Of a stretch of 64,000 nt of DNA, positions 11,805-22,696 are shown piece by piece. The position numbers were made by a program, and so were the translations under genes. The number at the start of each line of letters is the position of its first letter. Position 1 is the stretch's first letter. The notes beneath the pieces were generated by a model. That model had not been told where the DNA came from. It made no database searches and saw nothing but the letters and a program-made list of their open reading frames with translations. The stretch is from Podocnemis expansa (lineage: Eukaryota > Chordata > Testudines > Podocnemididae), in the NCBI GenBank assembly GCA_007922195.1, contig ML682067.1:10408525-10472524 (forward strand), read 5' to 3'.

Positions 11805-12347
11805 GGCTATGTCTACACTGGGAATTTAGTTCAAATTAAGGAGGATTAATTCAAACTAAATTAATGCACATCCACACTGGCTTTCATCAGTTCATACCAA
11901 GGAAATCCTTAGTCTGAACTAAGCAAAGCTTCCTTTGAAAGAGTAAAACCTGTCTTTAATTCAAACTAACAGTTAGTTTGAACTTATTAGTTCAAGCTAA
12001 CCCAATGTAGATGTGTTAGTTCGAACTAACCTTTAGTTCGAATTAAACGCGGTTTGATCATCTTCCCCCCAGGTTGCCTGGCACCAGGAAGGAAGTGCCT
12101 TCCTCTTTTTATGGGATTGGATGGGAGTAATGGCCCTTCTCAGATGCCATGTTGCCACACCTCCCATGGTGGCCCCCGCCTAAGCTGAACTAGCAAGCTC
12201 AGTGCAGGAACATGCTAGTTCAATTTAGGTTTCTAGTGTGGACATGCTAGTTCAAACTAAGCTAGTATGAATTAATCAAAATTAGTTTGCACTAATTAAT
12301 TTGAACTAACTTAGTTCAAACTAGCATTCTTAAGTGCAGACATGGCC
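11805..12347 (+). mobile_element. GTTCGAAC-palindrome TIR element, 543 bp
   Basis: The ends are GGCTATGTCTACACTG and, inverted, GGCCATGTCTGCAC. The perfect 3-bp duplication is TAA (11802-11804 and 12348-12350). Flanking arms are built of TAGTTCGAACTA-type palindromes. The middle, about 12062-12215, is non-palindromic and includes 'ttgccacacctcccatggtg'. It resembles the middle of the three ~509-bp TTCGAA elements, although the arms differ. Confidence 0.85.
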
Positions 12348-12547
12348 TAAGAGAACTGCCAGTCCCTGGTACCAGCTCTGACCCCAGTTCTTGGAGACAA
12401 AGCAAAGCACAGTGGTTGGACTTTAGTTAGACCTGCTGGGATAAATATAGTGAAGGGAATGGGGGTTGCAAGTCTAAATCCTGGTGAAGAGGGAGAGGAA
12501 TGTGGTCCCTGCCCGGACAGAGGAGATGGCTAGATGTCTGAGATTTA

Positions 12548-12731
12548 GGTTATGTCTATATCAATGGCAGCAAATTTGCTGCTGGCCATACATTCTTACA
12601 AGTTCGACATAGCGGTCTGTGAAGACACAGTCAGTTGATCTCTGGCTTGATGCTATAACTCCAGACCCATAACTGGAGTAGCACTAAGTTGATGGGCTGG
12701 CATTTCTGGTTGACTTAGTGTAGTGTGTATG
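12548..12731. mobile_element. Probable short TIR element of the TATGTCTA group
   Basis: It starts 'ggttatgtctatatcaa' and ends near 'agtgtagtgtgtatgggga', with 'gttgatc' and 'gttgactta' palindrome halves inside. No clear 3-bp duplication was found, so the limits are approximate. Confidence 0.4.
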
Positions 12732-12761
12732 GGGAGGTAAGTGGGAGTTAGCAAAATGACA

Positions 12762-12800
12762 GGAGATACACAAGGTATTTTACATACCTTGTGTATCTCC
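12762..12800. repeat. Perfect 16-bp hairpin
   Basis: GGAGATACACAAGGTA (12762-12777) is followed by a 7-base loop and its exact reverse complement (12785-12800). It is isolated between repeats and is not part of a recognised terminal repeat. Confidence 0.9.
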
Positions 12801-12924
12801 CATCAACTGCCACAAAAAGTGCGGGCTCGGAGGAGATTCCTAGGGCTTAGAAGGGATTCCTTGAATAAGCCAGAAGACAGTCAAAGGTGCAGGTACTCTG
12901 AAACCAACAGGGACTATCCAGAGA

Positions 12925-13010
12925 CAAGATGGGTGAGGTAATATCTTTTATTGGATCAGCCCACTATGTCTCTCTAATATCCTGGGATTGACACGGTTAA
13001 AACAACACTA
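12925..13010 (-). repeat. Reptile interspersed repeat, same family as 1040-1320
   Basis: Contains 'gatgggtgaggtaatatctt', 'ttattggatcagcc', 'ctctctaatatcctggga' and 'acggttaaaacaacactac'. This is the widespread turtle repeat end that finishes with a 'cacggctacaacaacactgc'-like motif. Confidence 0.6.
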
Positions 13011-14086
13011 CATAGAGACTAAACGGAGCAATCATCAATGCAGTCACTGAATAGGTATAGTTGTTTTCTGTCAGTCTAAACACAGTTCAGCTTCTGTAAT
13101 ATTTAGCCAGCAATTTTTGCAGAAAGGTCAGGGCATCCAAGAGAAATTATCCCCACTAACGGTGGGAAGTAATTAACAGCTTCCATTTACAATCTGCACA
13201 AATATAAATTCTTTACTATTGTGTTAGAAAGCGATTTCATATCTGACATCATGCATTCATGTACCGTGTATTTTCTCTCCACAGCTTCCAGTCCACTCTC
13301 TATGATATCTGCTCCCACATCAAAGGTTAATCACTGCAAGTGTTTTTTAGTATGTGCTTTAACAGCTCAACTGATAATAATGTAGATTTTACTTGCTCAT
13401 TCTTAGTGTTTGTGATAATAGTGCCCAGGCTTTTAAATATCTAGGGTCTCATTAGCTACTGGACCCTGAATGCCATAACTAGAATGCAATCATATACATC
13501 TGTGTAATTTTAAAAATAAATGTACACAGCCACTCTCATAGCTCATATTAGTCTCTCTCATAATGCATGAATAAAAATAGTTTTGTGTTTGAATTCAACA
13601 GTAATCAAGTCCTGCTGTTGATCCATTTTGATTTCATCCTGCAGTTACAGGGAGCAGGCAGATACAAACTGCATTTAAGACCCTGGGGGTTTACATTGGG
13701 CCCTCAGCCTCCACAGTAGGCACCTCTGATTTACAGTTTCCAAAAGCTGCCTCATTAAACCGACATGCTTCAATGCAGAGAGCACCAGGAAAGGCATGCA
13801 TGCTGCAGAAAGGAGATCAAGCTGGAGGCAAAGCTATTTTGATTTCCTCTGACTGGCATCTAATTTCACAAGCCAAATAAAGGGATATACTCCCTGATCT
13901 ACAACGGAAGATTTTGAATAGAATGAAGCAATGGAAATATGGCAGTTAAGACTAAGAAGGAATTTCTACCTTAAATTCCTATTTCAGCCCAAAAAACTAA
14001 CTCCTATTGTTTCGTTTCAGCCCAGAACAATCGTTGCTTAATTTTTAAAAATCTGTTTGAGTTAATGGTGCATGGGCACATGCACG
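13011..14086. other. Non-coding sequence
   Basis: No exon or repeat boundary recognised. Confidence 0.4.

Positions 14087-14166
<80 letters not shown>
14087..14166. repeat. (CT)n(CA)n compound microsatellite
   Basis: A run of CT dinucleotides passes directly into a run of CA dinucleotides, about 80 bases in all. Confidence 0.97.
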
Positions 14167-14168
<2 letters not shown>

Positions 14169-14240
14169 TGGCCTGGGGACATCTAAAACTTGTGGGATAA
14201 CTAGGAGTTTGGCTAAACTGAAATGCCATTAACTAGCATA

Positions 14241-14647
14241 GGCTATGTCTAAACTAGAGAGCTCAGTCAAGCCAACTTAACAAGGTCAACTTAAAGTCGA
14301 CTTTATTAAGTCAACTTAATGAGTTCCCATTTGTTTAAGTTGACTTTATAAAGTTGACTTCAGCCAGGGGATCCATTTAAAGTCGACTTTAAATGAGTCC
14401 CCTAGCTGAAGTCAACTTTATAAAATCAACTTCAATGGCTCTGCTGCCTTAAGTCGACTTTATTAAGTTGATTTTAATGGCCACATTTTGTTAAGTCGAC
14501 TTAACCCTTAAAGTCGACTTTAAAGGTGAGAGGTCCATTTAAGCAAGTGCTTAGGTCAACTGAATGAACTCCAGCTGTGGCCATGGAGTTGCTTAAGTTG
14601 ACTTAAGCCTGTTTAAGTTAACCGAAGCCTCCAGTGTAGACATACTC
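14241..14647. mobile_element. GTCGAC-palindrome fold-back TIR element, 407 bp
   Basis: The ends are GGCTATGTCTAAACTA and, inverted, GAGTATGTCTACACTGG. The perfect 3-bp duplication is ATA (14238-14240, 14648-14650). The arms 14345-14371 and 14398-14424 pair with a single mismatch across 27 bp, centred on AAAGTCGACTTT. Confidence 0.85.
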
Positions 14648-14864
14648 ATAGAGGACATGCCATGGATTTGAAAGTAGGAATGTTTTTAGATAAGGGAAAT
14701 TCAGATATTCAAAATTATACTGTATATGTATGCTTAATAAGAAGAAATGGTTTTGCCTTTGTGAAAGAACACTGGGTAATAAACCTGTTGCTATGAGAAA
14801 ATGCAGGCCTAAGGGGTTTCAAACTGGTGCCTCTCTGTACACCCCCACTTGCTTTATACACCAA

Positions 14865-15372
14865 GGCTATGTCCACACATAGATGCTTATTTGAAAATAA
14901 GTTAATTCAAAATAAGCTAATTCAAAATAAAATTGTTATTTCAAATTAACTTAAATTGAAATAAGCAAAAACCTCAAATCGAAATAGCAAGTCCAGACAC
15001 AGGACTTGCTATTTCGAAGTGGGAGAGGGGCACCATAGGAGGTGTGGCAACATGGCCCCCTTCCTGGGCCATGCCCCCACCAAATATATGGAGAAAGGAA
15101 GGCACCCTGGGAAGGAGAAGGGCAAAAGTTTTAATTCGAAATAAGGGTTATTGCAAAATAACACATCCGAACGGCGTTATTTTGAAATAACTGTTTCGCT
15201 TTAACAGTCGATTTGAATTAAAGTAGGTTTAAGCTATTTCAAAATAACATCTCTTGTTTCAAAATGATGGAGCTCGTCATTTCGAAACAAGAAAACGTCA
15301 TGTGGACCTAATCTTTTTTAAATTGAAATAACCAGTTTTAATTCAATTTAAAAGATACGTGTGGACATTCCC
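14865..15372 (-). mobile_element. TTCGAA-palindrome TIR element, 508 bp
   Basis: The ends are GGCTATGTCCACACAT and, inverted, GGGAATGTCCACACGT. The perfect 3-bp duplication is CAA (14862-14864, 15373-15375). The arms carry ATTTCGAAAT and ATTCGAATTA palindromes. The middle contains 'ggaggtgtggcaacatgg' and 'caccctgggaaggagaag', which is the family core in reverse orientation. Confidence 0.85.
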
Positions 15373-16332
15373 CAAGCATCCTTGACACATACCATCCTGC
15401 CTTGTCATACTGGTACAAGCTGCTGCAATCCTGTTGTTATCATTTTGTTACATGAGATTCTTACCCCTCCTGACCTTGGTCCCTTTTTAGGAATAATGTT
15501 AGTCTTCACCAATAAGAAAATATTAGATCGTGTTACTCTTACCTTAAGTATATGCATATATGCTAATGTTGCTGATAAGCTATAAAAGATTCTGTAAACC
15601 ATTACAAGGGTGGAGGCCAGCATCTAACTGCTTTCTCCTTGTTATACTGTTCCTGTTATTTACCAGTAATAAAACTGTCAGCTTTGATACTGCACTCAAT
15701 TTTTATGTTTTAAGTTGTATTTTTCTACAACACCTTCTCTGAAGAAACCTAGTTAATGAACTAAGAAACTGAAATTTGTTGCATCCCAACCTTTTCCGAC
15801 AAGATATCTGATTAGATAATAAGATCACTGGGGAAGTGGCTTCATTTTCTTAGGCCTGATGTTGTAAACATTTACACACGTTTAACTTTATGCATATCAG
15901 TACTTCCACTTTCTGTAGTGGAATTGCATACATTTAAAGTTAACTATACACATATGTGTTTGTAAGATAGGATCTTCCTGATTGTAAAGCACATAGAATC
16001 ATTTTGGCACTAGTAAATAAAATACAGTGGATGCTGGTTCTCAGCAATCCCAATATTAAAAACTCTGGGTTAATAGCAGCATTTTGCCAGGAGTAGATCC
16101 TGTTCCATTGACTAGAATATTCATGGAATATGCCTACATGGTACGTATTCAAAACTTTTTTGGGACGACTGTGCTGCAGGCAGGTATGCAGAGTAGCAGC
16201 CAGTAAAGGACGAGCTGAGACATATCTACAGATAGGGACCCCACCTGCACAGGAAGCAATGGGCTGGGGCACTTGCTTTCCCTCTATTGGGGGAGGCTCT
16301 AACAGAGGGAAGTGTGACCCTGTGACCTCTGT
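15373..16332. other. Non-coding spacer
   Basis: It separates two sister TTCGAA elements. Open frames are present on both strands (longest about 134 codons, 15940-16344 minus), but no family resemblance or splice structure was seen. Confidence 0.4.
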
Positions 16333-16841
16333 GGCTATGTCCACACATACATGCTTAAATCAGTGTAATGTAAATTGATTTAATAAAATCTAAATAAAAA
16401 TTATTAAATTGATTTAAGTTAAAGCAATTTAACAGGTCCACATCAAGAAAACCAAAATCAAAACAGCAAGTCCAGACACAGAACTTGCTATATAGATTCA
16501 GAAGAGGGGCACCATGGGAGGTGTGGCAAGATGGCCCCCTAGAAGGGCCATGCCTCCACCCAATATTATAGAAAAAGGAAAGCACCCTGGGAAGGAGAAG
16601 GGCAAATTGTCTTAAATCGAAATAATAGTTATTTTGAAATAACATCTCCAAACGGTGTTATTTCAAAATAACCGTTTTGATTTAACAGACGTTTCACTTT
16701 AGAGTAGGTGAGTCAATGTCTCTTGAATCAAAATGACGGAGCTCATCATTTCATTTCAAAAGAAAGTTGTGTGGACCTAATATTTTTTAAATCGAAATAA
16801 CCACTGTTATTTCGATTTAAAAGATATGTGTGGACATACCC
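16333..16841 (-). mobile_element. TTCGAA-palindrome TIR element, 509 bp
   Basis: Same family and orientation as 14865-15372. The ends are GGCTATGTCCACACAT and, inverted, GGGTATGTCCACACAT. The flanking triplets TGT and TTT match at two of three bases. The core 'ggaggtgtggcaagatgg' is conserved. Confidence 0.8.
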
Positions 16842-17696
16842 TTTATGCCATATTCTTAATATATCAAGCAGAGTGTGGCTCCTGAGTTAAATTTTTTGTT
16901 CGGGACTGTTCCTTTGGGAATAACAGATCTAGGAGTTCTGTGGATGTTCAGTGGAAATGGGGCTGAACACTTCCAAGGGACGCTTGGAGCACTCAGGGGT
17001 TGGTGTGTTCCTACTGCTACCTGTACAGAGGCTGGTGTGTTCCTATTGCTACCTGTGGAAGCTAGAGAAGCTGTGTCTATGTTGCCAGGGGCTGGTGTAT
17101 TCAGAGGGCTCATCCATCACTTCCTCAGACTAAGGGCAGGTGGCGATGAGGTGCCTCATAACCCTGGGTATCTCTGGGAAGCATCACAGGGAAGCTGGGA
17201 GGGGGGGCTGTGGACTGGGCAGCATCAGGGAATATGGCTGTAGTCCACACCCTTGGGTTCTCCATGGACTGCAAGAATCTGTGGGGCTGCACTGTATCTC
17301 TCCCTGCACTCTTTGGCTCTGCCTTGCCCTGGCATCAGAGGCCTGGGCTAGGTATGCCCAAGTAGCTTCCATCCCTGGTTGCAGCACCACAAACCTGCCA
17401 TTAACTTATTGGCAACCTTTGGAAAAAAGCATTTTTTTGCTATTTGGTGGGAACCTAATAAGTGCGATGTACAGGTGGAATCAGTCCCCTTCAGGGTAAT
17501 GGTGCCTAGGGGTCAGCCCACACCTGTGATGTGCTGTGGGCTTTTAAAACTTGGAAAGGTCTGATATATAGAATTATCCTTTACAATGTAAGTGAATATA
17601 CCAGACTCTGCAAAAGTGAGGTTGAACAAATCTGATCTGGGTAATTGACTGAGGGGACCCACGCAGTGGTGAGCACAATGACCCAAGTTCCCATAA
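16842..17696. other. Non-coding sequence with a short tandem repeat
   Basis: At about 16999-17110 the unit 'ggctggtgtgttcctactgc' plus 'tacctgt' occurs twice, with a third partial copy. Frames of up to 122 codons here look compositional. Confidence 0.45.
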
Positions 17697-18050
17697 TGCA
17701 GAATGTACCATAATAATATTAAGCTTTTAAAGCTAGAAGGGACTGTTATGATGAGCTAGTCTGATGTTCTGGATAACACAGACCATAGAAACTCCCCCAG
17801 TAATTTCTGCAGCTAGGCTATAACTGCAATGAGTTATAGCTTAACTTTTTAAAAAGACACCTAGGTCCAATCTTGATTTAAAGACTTCAGGAGATAGAGA
17901 AGCCACCATGGCTGCAATGGCTAATTAGCCTCTGAAGAGTGGGCTTTATTTCTAGTCTGAATTTGTTCATCTTCAGCATCCAATCATTGGATTATCTGTC
18001 TTCCACTGTCAGAAATCTCTTTTCTGTTACATGCACCCTGTGATTCCTAC
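17697..18050 (-). mobile_element. CR1 LINE 3'-end fragment
   Basis: Read on the plus strand it gives 'agctagaagggactgttatg', 'gagctagtctgatgttctgg', 'ataacacagaccatag' and 'cctaggtccaatcttgattt'. This is the reverse complement of the 3' region of reptile CR1 elements. It is 5'-truncated, as is usual for CR1. Confidence 0.7.
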
Positions 18051-20889
18051 TCTTCTCTTCAACAGACATGGCATTCAAAATCTCAGCCTTCTCCTCAGCC
18101 TTTTTCACAAGGTTTTTTGCTACATGCCCACTCCTTACACCCCACTATGAATTTCATGAAGATTCACTCTTGTCTATCATCCTCACAGGTAAAATTCCTG
18201 GACACATTCATATAGGCCCAAACGAAACCATGTATCTCAATACCTCTGAACTTGCATTTACCTTTGAGTTTTTGGCTGAAATTCATGTCTATGTACAAAT
18301 CTCCAAAACAGTAGTTGTTATTAAAAGGTTAGCATTTGCCACACAATGATCCTGGAGGAGTCTACTTTTACATATTGCCTAAAATGAGAAATAACTGTAA
18401 TAATGTATGGTATCTGCTGTCAAATGTTGAATTTCTGAAGGTTGCTCCTGTCCAGGGGCAGGGTTAATTGTATGGGTTTTAATTTTATATTGATATCAGT
18501 TACATTGATGTCAGATTGTACCTTACTTTTGTGCAGGTGCTCGAGCAGTGGAAGGGTGCAGAAATGTTTCCTACTCTTTGCCATTCTTCCTAGGCACTGA
18601 AAAATCACAATCACTACCTCCCCCTAAGTACAAGGACAGCTCATTCTTAGTCTCTCTAGCAGCAGGTGAGGAAGAGCAGGAGAAGACAAGGACCTTCAAC
18701 TGACTAGCAGAAGAAGACATGCCTCCTGGGGAGCCCATGCTATGCTCTGGATGGCACTAAGCACACTTTCTCCAGTCTGGTCTGGTCTGGGATGCAATGA
18801 TCTTCCCTAATAGACACCAGTGAGCTCTAATTTATCATTGTGACACTGTTTTAGGGCTCATTCTTAACACCTTGTACTTGCATGTTGATTACGTGTTCAC
18901 AACTATCAAAAATTTAAAAATAAAAGAACTGCTTAAATAAATCCACCGCTGCTCTTTTGTTGCTGCACATTCCCTCTTTGCCATCAGTTCAGTAGTCTCA
19001 CACATCATAAAAAGTAATTCCATGAACATTTTTTCATAAGCCTAATTCTTGCTTCACTGCTTACAATCTTGTCTTTAGTTAGTTCAGCTGAAGTATCTGT
19101 CAAGTAATTACTTTGGCTTATTAACACTAACCTGAATTTTTTAAGCTAATTCTTAAGTCATATTGGCCACCAAACATGTAAGTAATGTTACCTTATTTTA
19201 GACTGGAAAAACACAAATAAACTGGTGCCTAGGAAGCAACTGCACCCTTTTGTATCCCTGAGGCTCTTTCATAAGTCACCAATAAGTTAGCCATCCATAT
19301 TGTTTTTAAAAATGACTTCAGCAAGACACTTTGTGAAAACCATTTGTGTGTCATGTTTATAAGTGGAAATCTTTTGCTGATAACATGCAATATGTGCATT
19401 TACACATTTTCTGAGATGGCAGCTTGCTGTGAGGGGATGAAATGTATTTGAACATATTTTTAGCACTTGCAGAAATATATTGTGTGTCGTTATGAAATAA
19501 CATGAAATCAATCAGCAGAACTAGAAAAGAGAAGGACAAAAAAGAGAGACCTTAATGGCTTTGAGAATTTCATAACACACACAAAAAAGCCACCAAATAT
19601 CTCATTAGTTAATAACACAAAAGATAAAATAACAAATACATTGCTAAGGACTAGTGTGACTTCAGTTCAACCATAATACAAAAATTGGAGTATTTAGGGA
19701 CTTTCAAAAAGCATTCATATTATCTATCCCCATTTAAGATTAGTCTCTATTTTGAGCTGTACAGTTGTTATTTTGCCTCACACCCCTCTTAAACCCTTTC
19801 TGTATCCAGTTTACTTCAAGTGAGTTTAAAGATGTCCCACCTCTCTCTTCCCAAGTGTCTGCATTTATAGATGTCCATTGTTGATGGGTATGAAACAGTT
19901 ATTGGTGTATTTTACTGTTGCTCAGGATGAGAAGATATTTTTGCAATAAAATACATGAGTGGCTATTTTCTTAATATAAAATATGGGCTTTTGCTATGTC
20001 AGCAGAATGGTAGCATACCTTGAGAAGACATGAGAACTATCTGAGGCAAGGGGAATGTATATCCAAATTGAAGGTGGAAAGCAAGGAGGTAGTCTCAAAA
20101 TTAGAGATGAGTGAATAAGGTAGTATTCAATTCTCAATTAAGTGTAGGTGAGGATTCAAATAGGAAGCCAAATCATGGTTAGGATCCCATGGTGGGGGGT
20201 GCGGTGAACAGACGTCCTGATTTTAAAGAGACAATCTTGACATTCAGGGCTTTGTCATATATAGGTGCCCATTATCCCCCACCTCTTGTCCTGATTTTTC
20301 TCACTTGCTGTTTGGTCCAGTTCTGATTTGACAGCGCTGAAATCTCACATGCTTATTTCACAAGACCTTAGCCCAATGAAGTAGAAATCCCTTAAGATAC
20401 TTTAAGTGATCTTGAAAAATTTGTGGCACTATAAAAGAAAAGAAATCCATCAGGCTAGGTATACTTTGGAGATTTGTACCTTCTACTGTTCTTTCACCTG
20501 ATCAAAAAAATAGAACTCAAAAATATATCTTGTTTTGAAGTCAACCTAGAAATAAGACTGATGGAGAAGGCTTGAACTGGGTGTCTGAACTGGAAACCTC
20601 CCTTATAACTTCTGCTTTTCACTCATCTCTGAGTAAAAGTAGCTGTGCAGTTGCATGCAAGTTTTGTCCAATGTATAAGTTGCTGTTATTAGGGTTGTGG
20701 GATTGTAATGCACATTTTCTATTGAAAAAGAAAACATGATTATGTGCCGCATTCAGCCAATATATGGAGAATTAATAGAGCTTAAAATATGACAGGGAAT
20801 AAGACTTAAAAAGAGACAGGATCAATACGGAACAAGTGATAGAATTTTGCCTTCCCTCATAAATTAAGAATAGGAACTATACAAATAGA
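18051..20889. other. Unclassified non-coding sequence
   Basis: No exon, terminal repeat or known tail recognised across about 2.8 kb. Probably intronic. Confidence 0.4.
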
Positions 20890-21150
20890 GTGATAGAATC
20901 ATTCAACTGGAAGTGATGTTACAAAGTCATTTAGTTCAGTCCCCTGCACTTATGGCAGGACTAAACATCAGGGGTGATGCTGGCAGACTTATGGGGTTCG
21001 AGCCCCAAGTTGCAGCACCTGAGGCGCCAGTCTGCCACGGTGGCGACTGCAGCAGTGGCACGGAGCCCTGAATCCCACGTGCGAGCCCCAGATCTTTTTC
21101 CGGGCCAGGGGCACACCTGCTAAACATTATCTAGCATTGTATACACAATG
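20890..21150 (-). mobile_element. CR1 LINE 3'-end fragment, split by a hAT element
   Basis: The plus strand shows 'gtgatagaatcattcaactg', 'gaagtgatgttacaaag' and 'cagtcccctgcacttatggc', the reverse complement of a CR1 3' tail. It is interrupted at 20969-21119 and resumes as 'tatctagcattgtatac'. Confidence 0.6.
20969..21119. mobile_element. Non-autonomous hAT element, 151 bp
   Basis: It is flanked by the perfect 8-bp duplication CTAAACAT (20961-20968, 21120-21127). The ends are CAGGGGTGATGC and, inverted, CAGGTGTGCCCC. The interior is GC-rich, unlike its AT-rich host. It is inserted in a CR1 tail and is therefore younger than it. Confidence 0.9.
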
Positions 21151-21600
21151 GAGATTTAGATTTTTTCCTCTTTCAAAAAGATCATGCATGAACTCCTTCC
21201 AGAACTGCTATTTTTCATCAAACTTGTGTTATTTTTAAAAAAGATCATGTTGCAATGTCAAGAATGCTAAAATAAGAGGAAATGGAAAAAAAAAACCAAG
21301 AGCATTTGCTTTTTGCAAAAATTGGTTTTGGTTTACGCAGAACTGTAATATCAAATGTATTTTGTTTTTCCATTTTCCTCTATTCATTTGTAATTGAAAC
21401 TGAAATAATAATTTCCTTCTGTACTTTAAATAGTGCTTGCTGTACTCCTAAGACTAGCAGAATAAAAGAGAAACAACCTGCGAAACCCAGTATCAGCATA
21501 GCAAAAATGTATGTAAGAGAATACATAGAGCCTACTGCTATTTGCAATGCATATAATACTATTACCGTTTGCTTGTTTGTTCAGAGCAACTTGTATTAAC
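21128..21600. other. Non-coding sequence
   Basis: AT-rich. One open frame at 21282-21599 (105 codons) has no family resemblance. Confidence 0.4.
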
Positions 21601-21602
21601 AC

Positions 21603-21674
21603 TGCTCTCTCTCTCTCTCTCTCTCTCTCTCACAGGCTTGGTTTTGTATGCTCTGTTTTTTATGCTTTAGCTCT

Positions 21675-21724
<50 letters not shown>

Positions 21725-21734
21725 NNNNNNNNNN

Positions 21735-21783
<49 letters not shown>
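21603..21783. repeat. (CT)n and (CA)n microsatellites with assembly gap
   Basis: CT dinucleotides run from 21603 to about 21630. CA dinucleotides run from about 21679 to 21783 and are broken by ten N at 21725-21734. The N block marks an unresolved length of the CA tract, so the real repeat may be longer or shorter. Confidence 0.97.
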
Positions 21784-21786
<3 letters not shown>

Positions 21787-21891
21787 CGCACCCTGAGACG
21801 GGGGCATTAAAAAGGTTAGATTCAAATCAGATAGCTATTCAAAAGATAGAAGGCTCATCCTAAAAGCCTAGTAAATCTATAGTATAGAAGG

Positions 21892-22198
21892 CAGAGGCGG
21901 CCTTTGGCTACAGGGGGCCTTTGGCAAAGGCCCTTTGTGGGGCCCTGTATAGGCCCCTTATGGGGGCCCCCTCCATGGTCCTGCTTCTCCACCACCCCAG
22001 CACCCTTCCCCCAGCCCTAATTCCTCACCGCTGGCCCCAACCTTCCCAGTCCCAACTCCCTGATGCTGGCCCCAGCTTCTCCTCCTGCTGCCAGCTGAGG
22101 CAGATGCAGCTTTTGGGGTAGGCAAAGCAGGTGATGGGGCCCCTAACTATTGGGCCCTAGGCATGTGCCTGCCTCACCTACCCCAAAAGCTGCCCCTG
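21892..22198. mobile_element. Non-autonomous hAT element, 307 bp
   Basis: A perfect 8-bp duplication ATAGAAGG (21884-21891, 22199-22206) is present. The ends are CAGAGGCGGCC and, inverted, CAGGGGCAGC. The interior is C-rich. A subterminal inverted repeat pairs 'gggcctttggc' near 21916 with similar sequence near 22140. Confidence 0.9.
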
Positions 22199-22278
22199 AT
22201 AGAAGGCCTCCTTTCAGTCCTGTGGCCTTTCTCACAACACAAATGTAACACGAGCCTTGGTAGTGTGCTGATTTCAAG

Positions 22279-22693
22279 GGGTATGTCCACACAAGTCTTT
22301 TATTTTGAAACAACACTGGTTGTTTCGAAATAAAAAACTGAATGTCCGCATGACTTTTTCTTATTTCGAAATGACAGGATCTGTCATTTTGAAATAAGAA
22401 CCGTCATTTTAAAACAGCTTATGCCCCATTCATTTTGAAACGGCTGTTACTTCGAAATGGTTGTTTTGAAATAACGCCATGTGGACACATTGTTTCAAAA
22501 CAACGTGTCCAAATGGCCTTATTTCGAAATAACCATTTCAAAATAACAGCTGTTTCAAAAGCAGGTTTTCCCTTAATTCGAATTAACATTTTCTTAATTC
22601 GAATTAACTTATTTCGAAATAAGGACTTTATTTTGAAATAACTCATTTCAAAATAACTTATTCTGAAATAATGATGTATGTGTAGACATAGCC
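22279..22693. mobile_element. TTCGAA-palindrome TIR element, 415 bp, no core
   Basis: The ends are GGGTATGTCCACACAAG and, inverted, GGCTATGTCTACACAT. The perfect 3-bp duplication is AAG (22276-22278, 22694-22696). Nearly the entire element is ATTTCGAAAT, GTTTCGAAAT and AATTCGAATTAA palindromes or their decay forms. The non-palindromic core of the 509-bp members is absent. Confidence 0.85.
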
Positions 22694-22696
22694 AAG

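Noticed and set aside
16130..16378. Overlapping frames on both strands near 15940-16378
   Set aside because: They cross into the end of a TIR element, which would make any protein include transposon end sequence; no domain recognised.
21596..21863. Open frames through the CA/TG repeat
   Set aside because: Dinucleotide repeats give open frames on both strands, and the frames cross an N gap.
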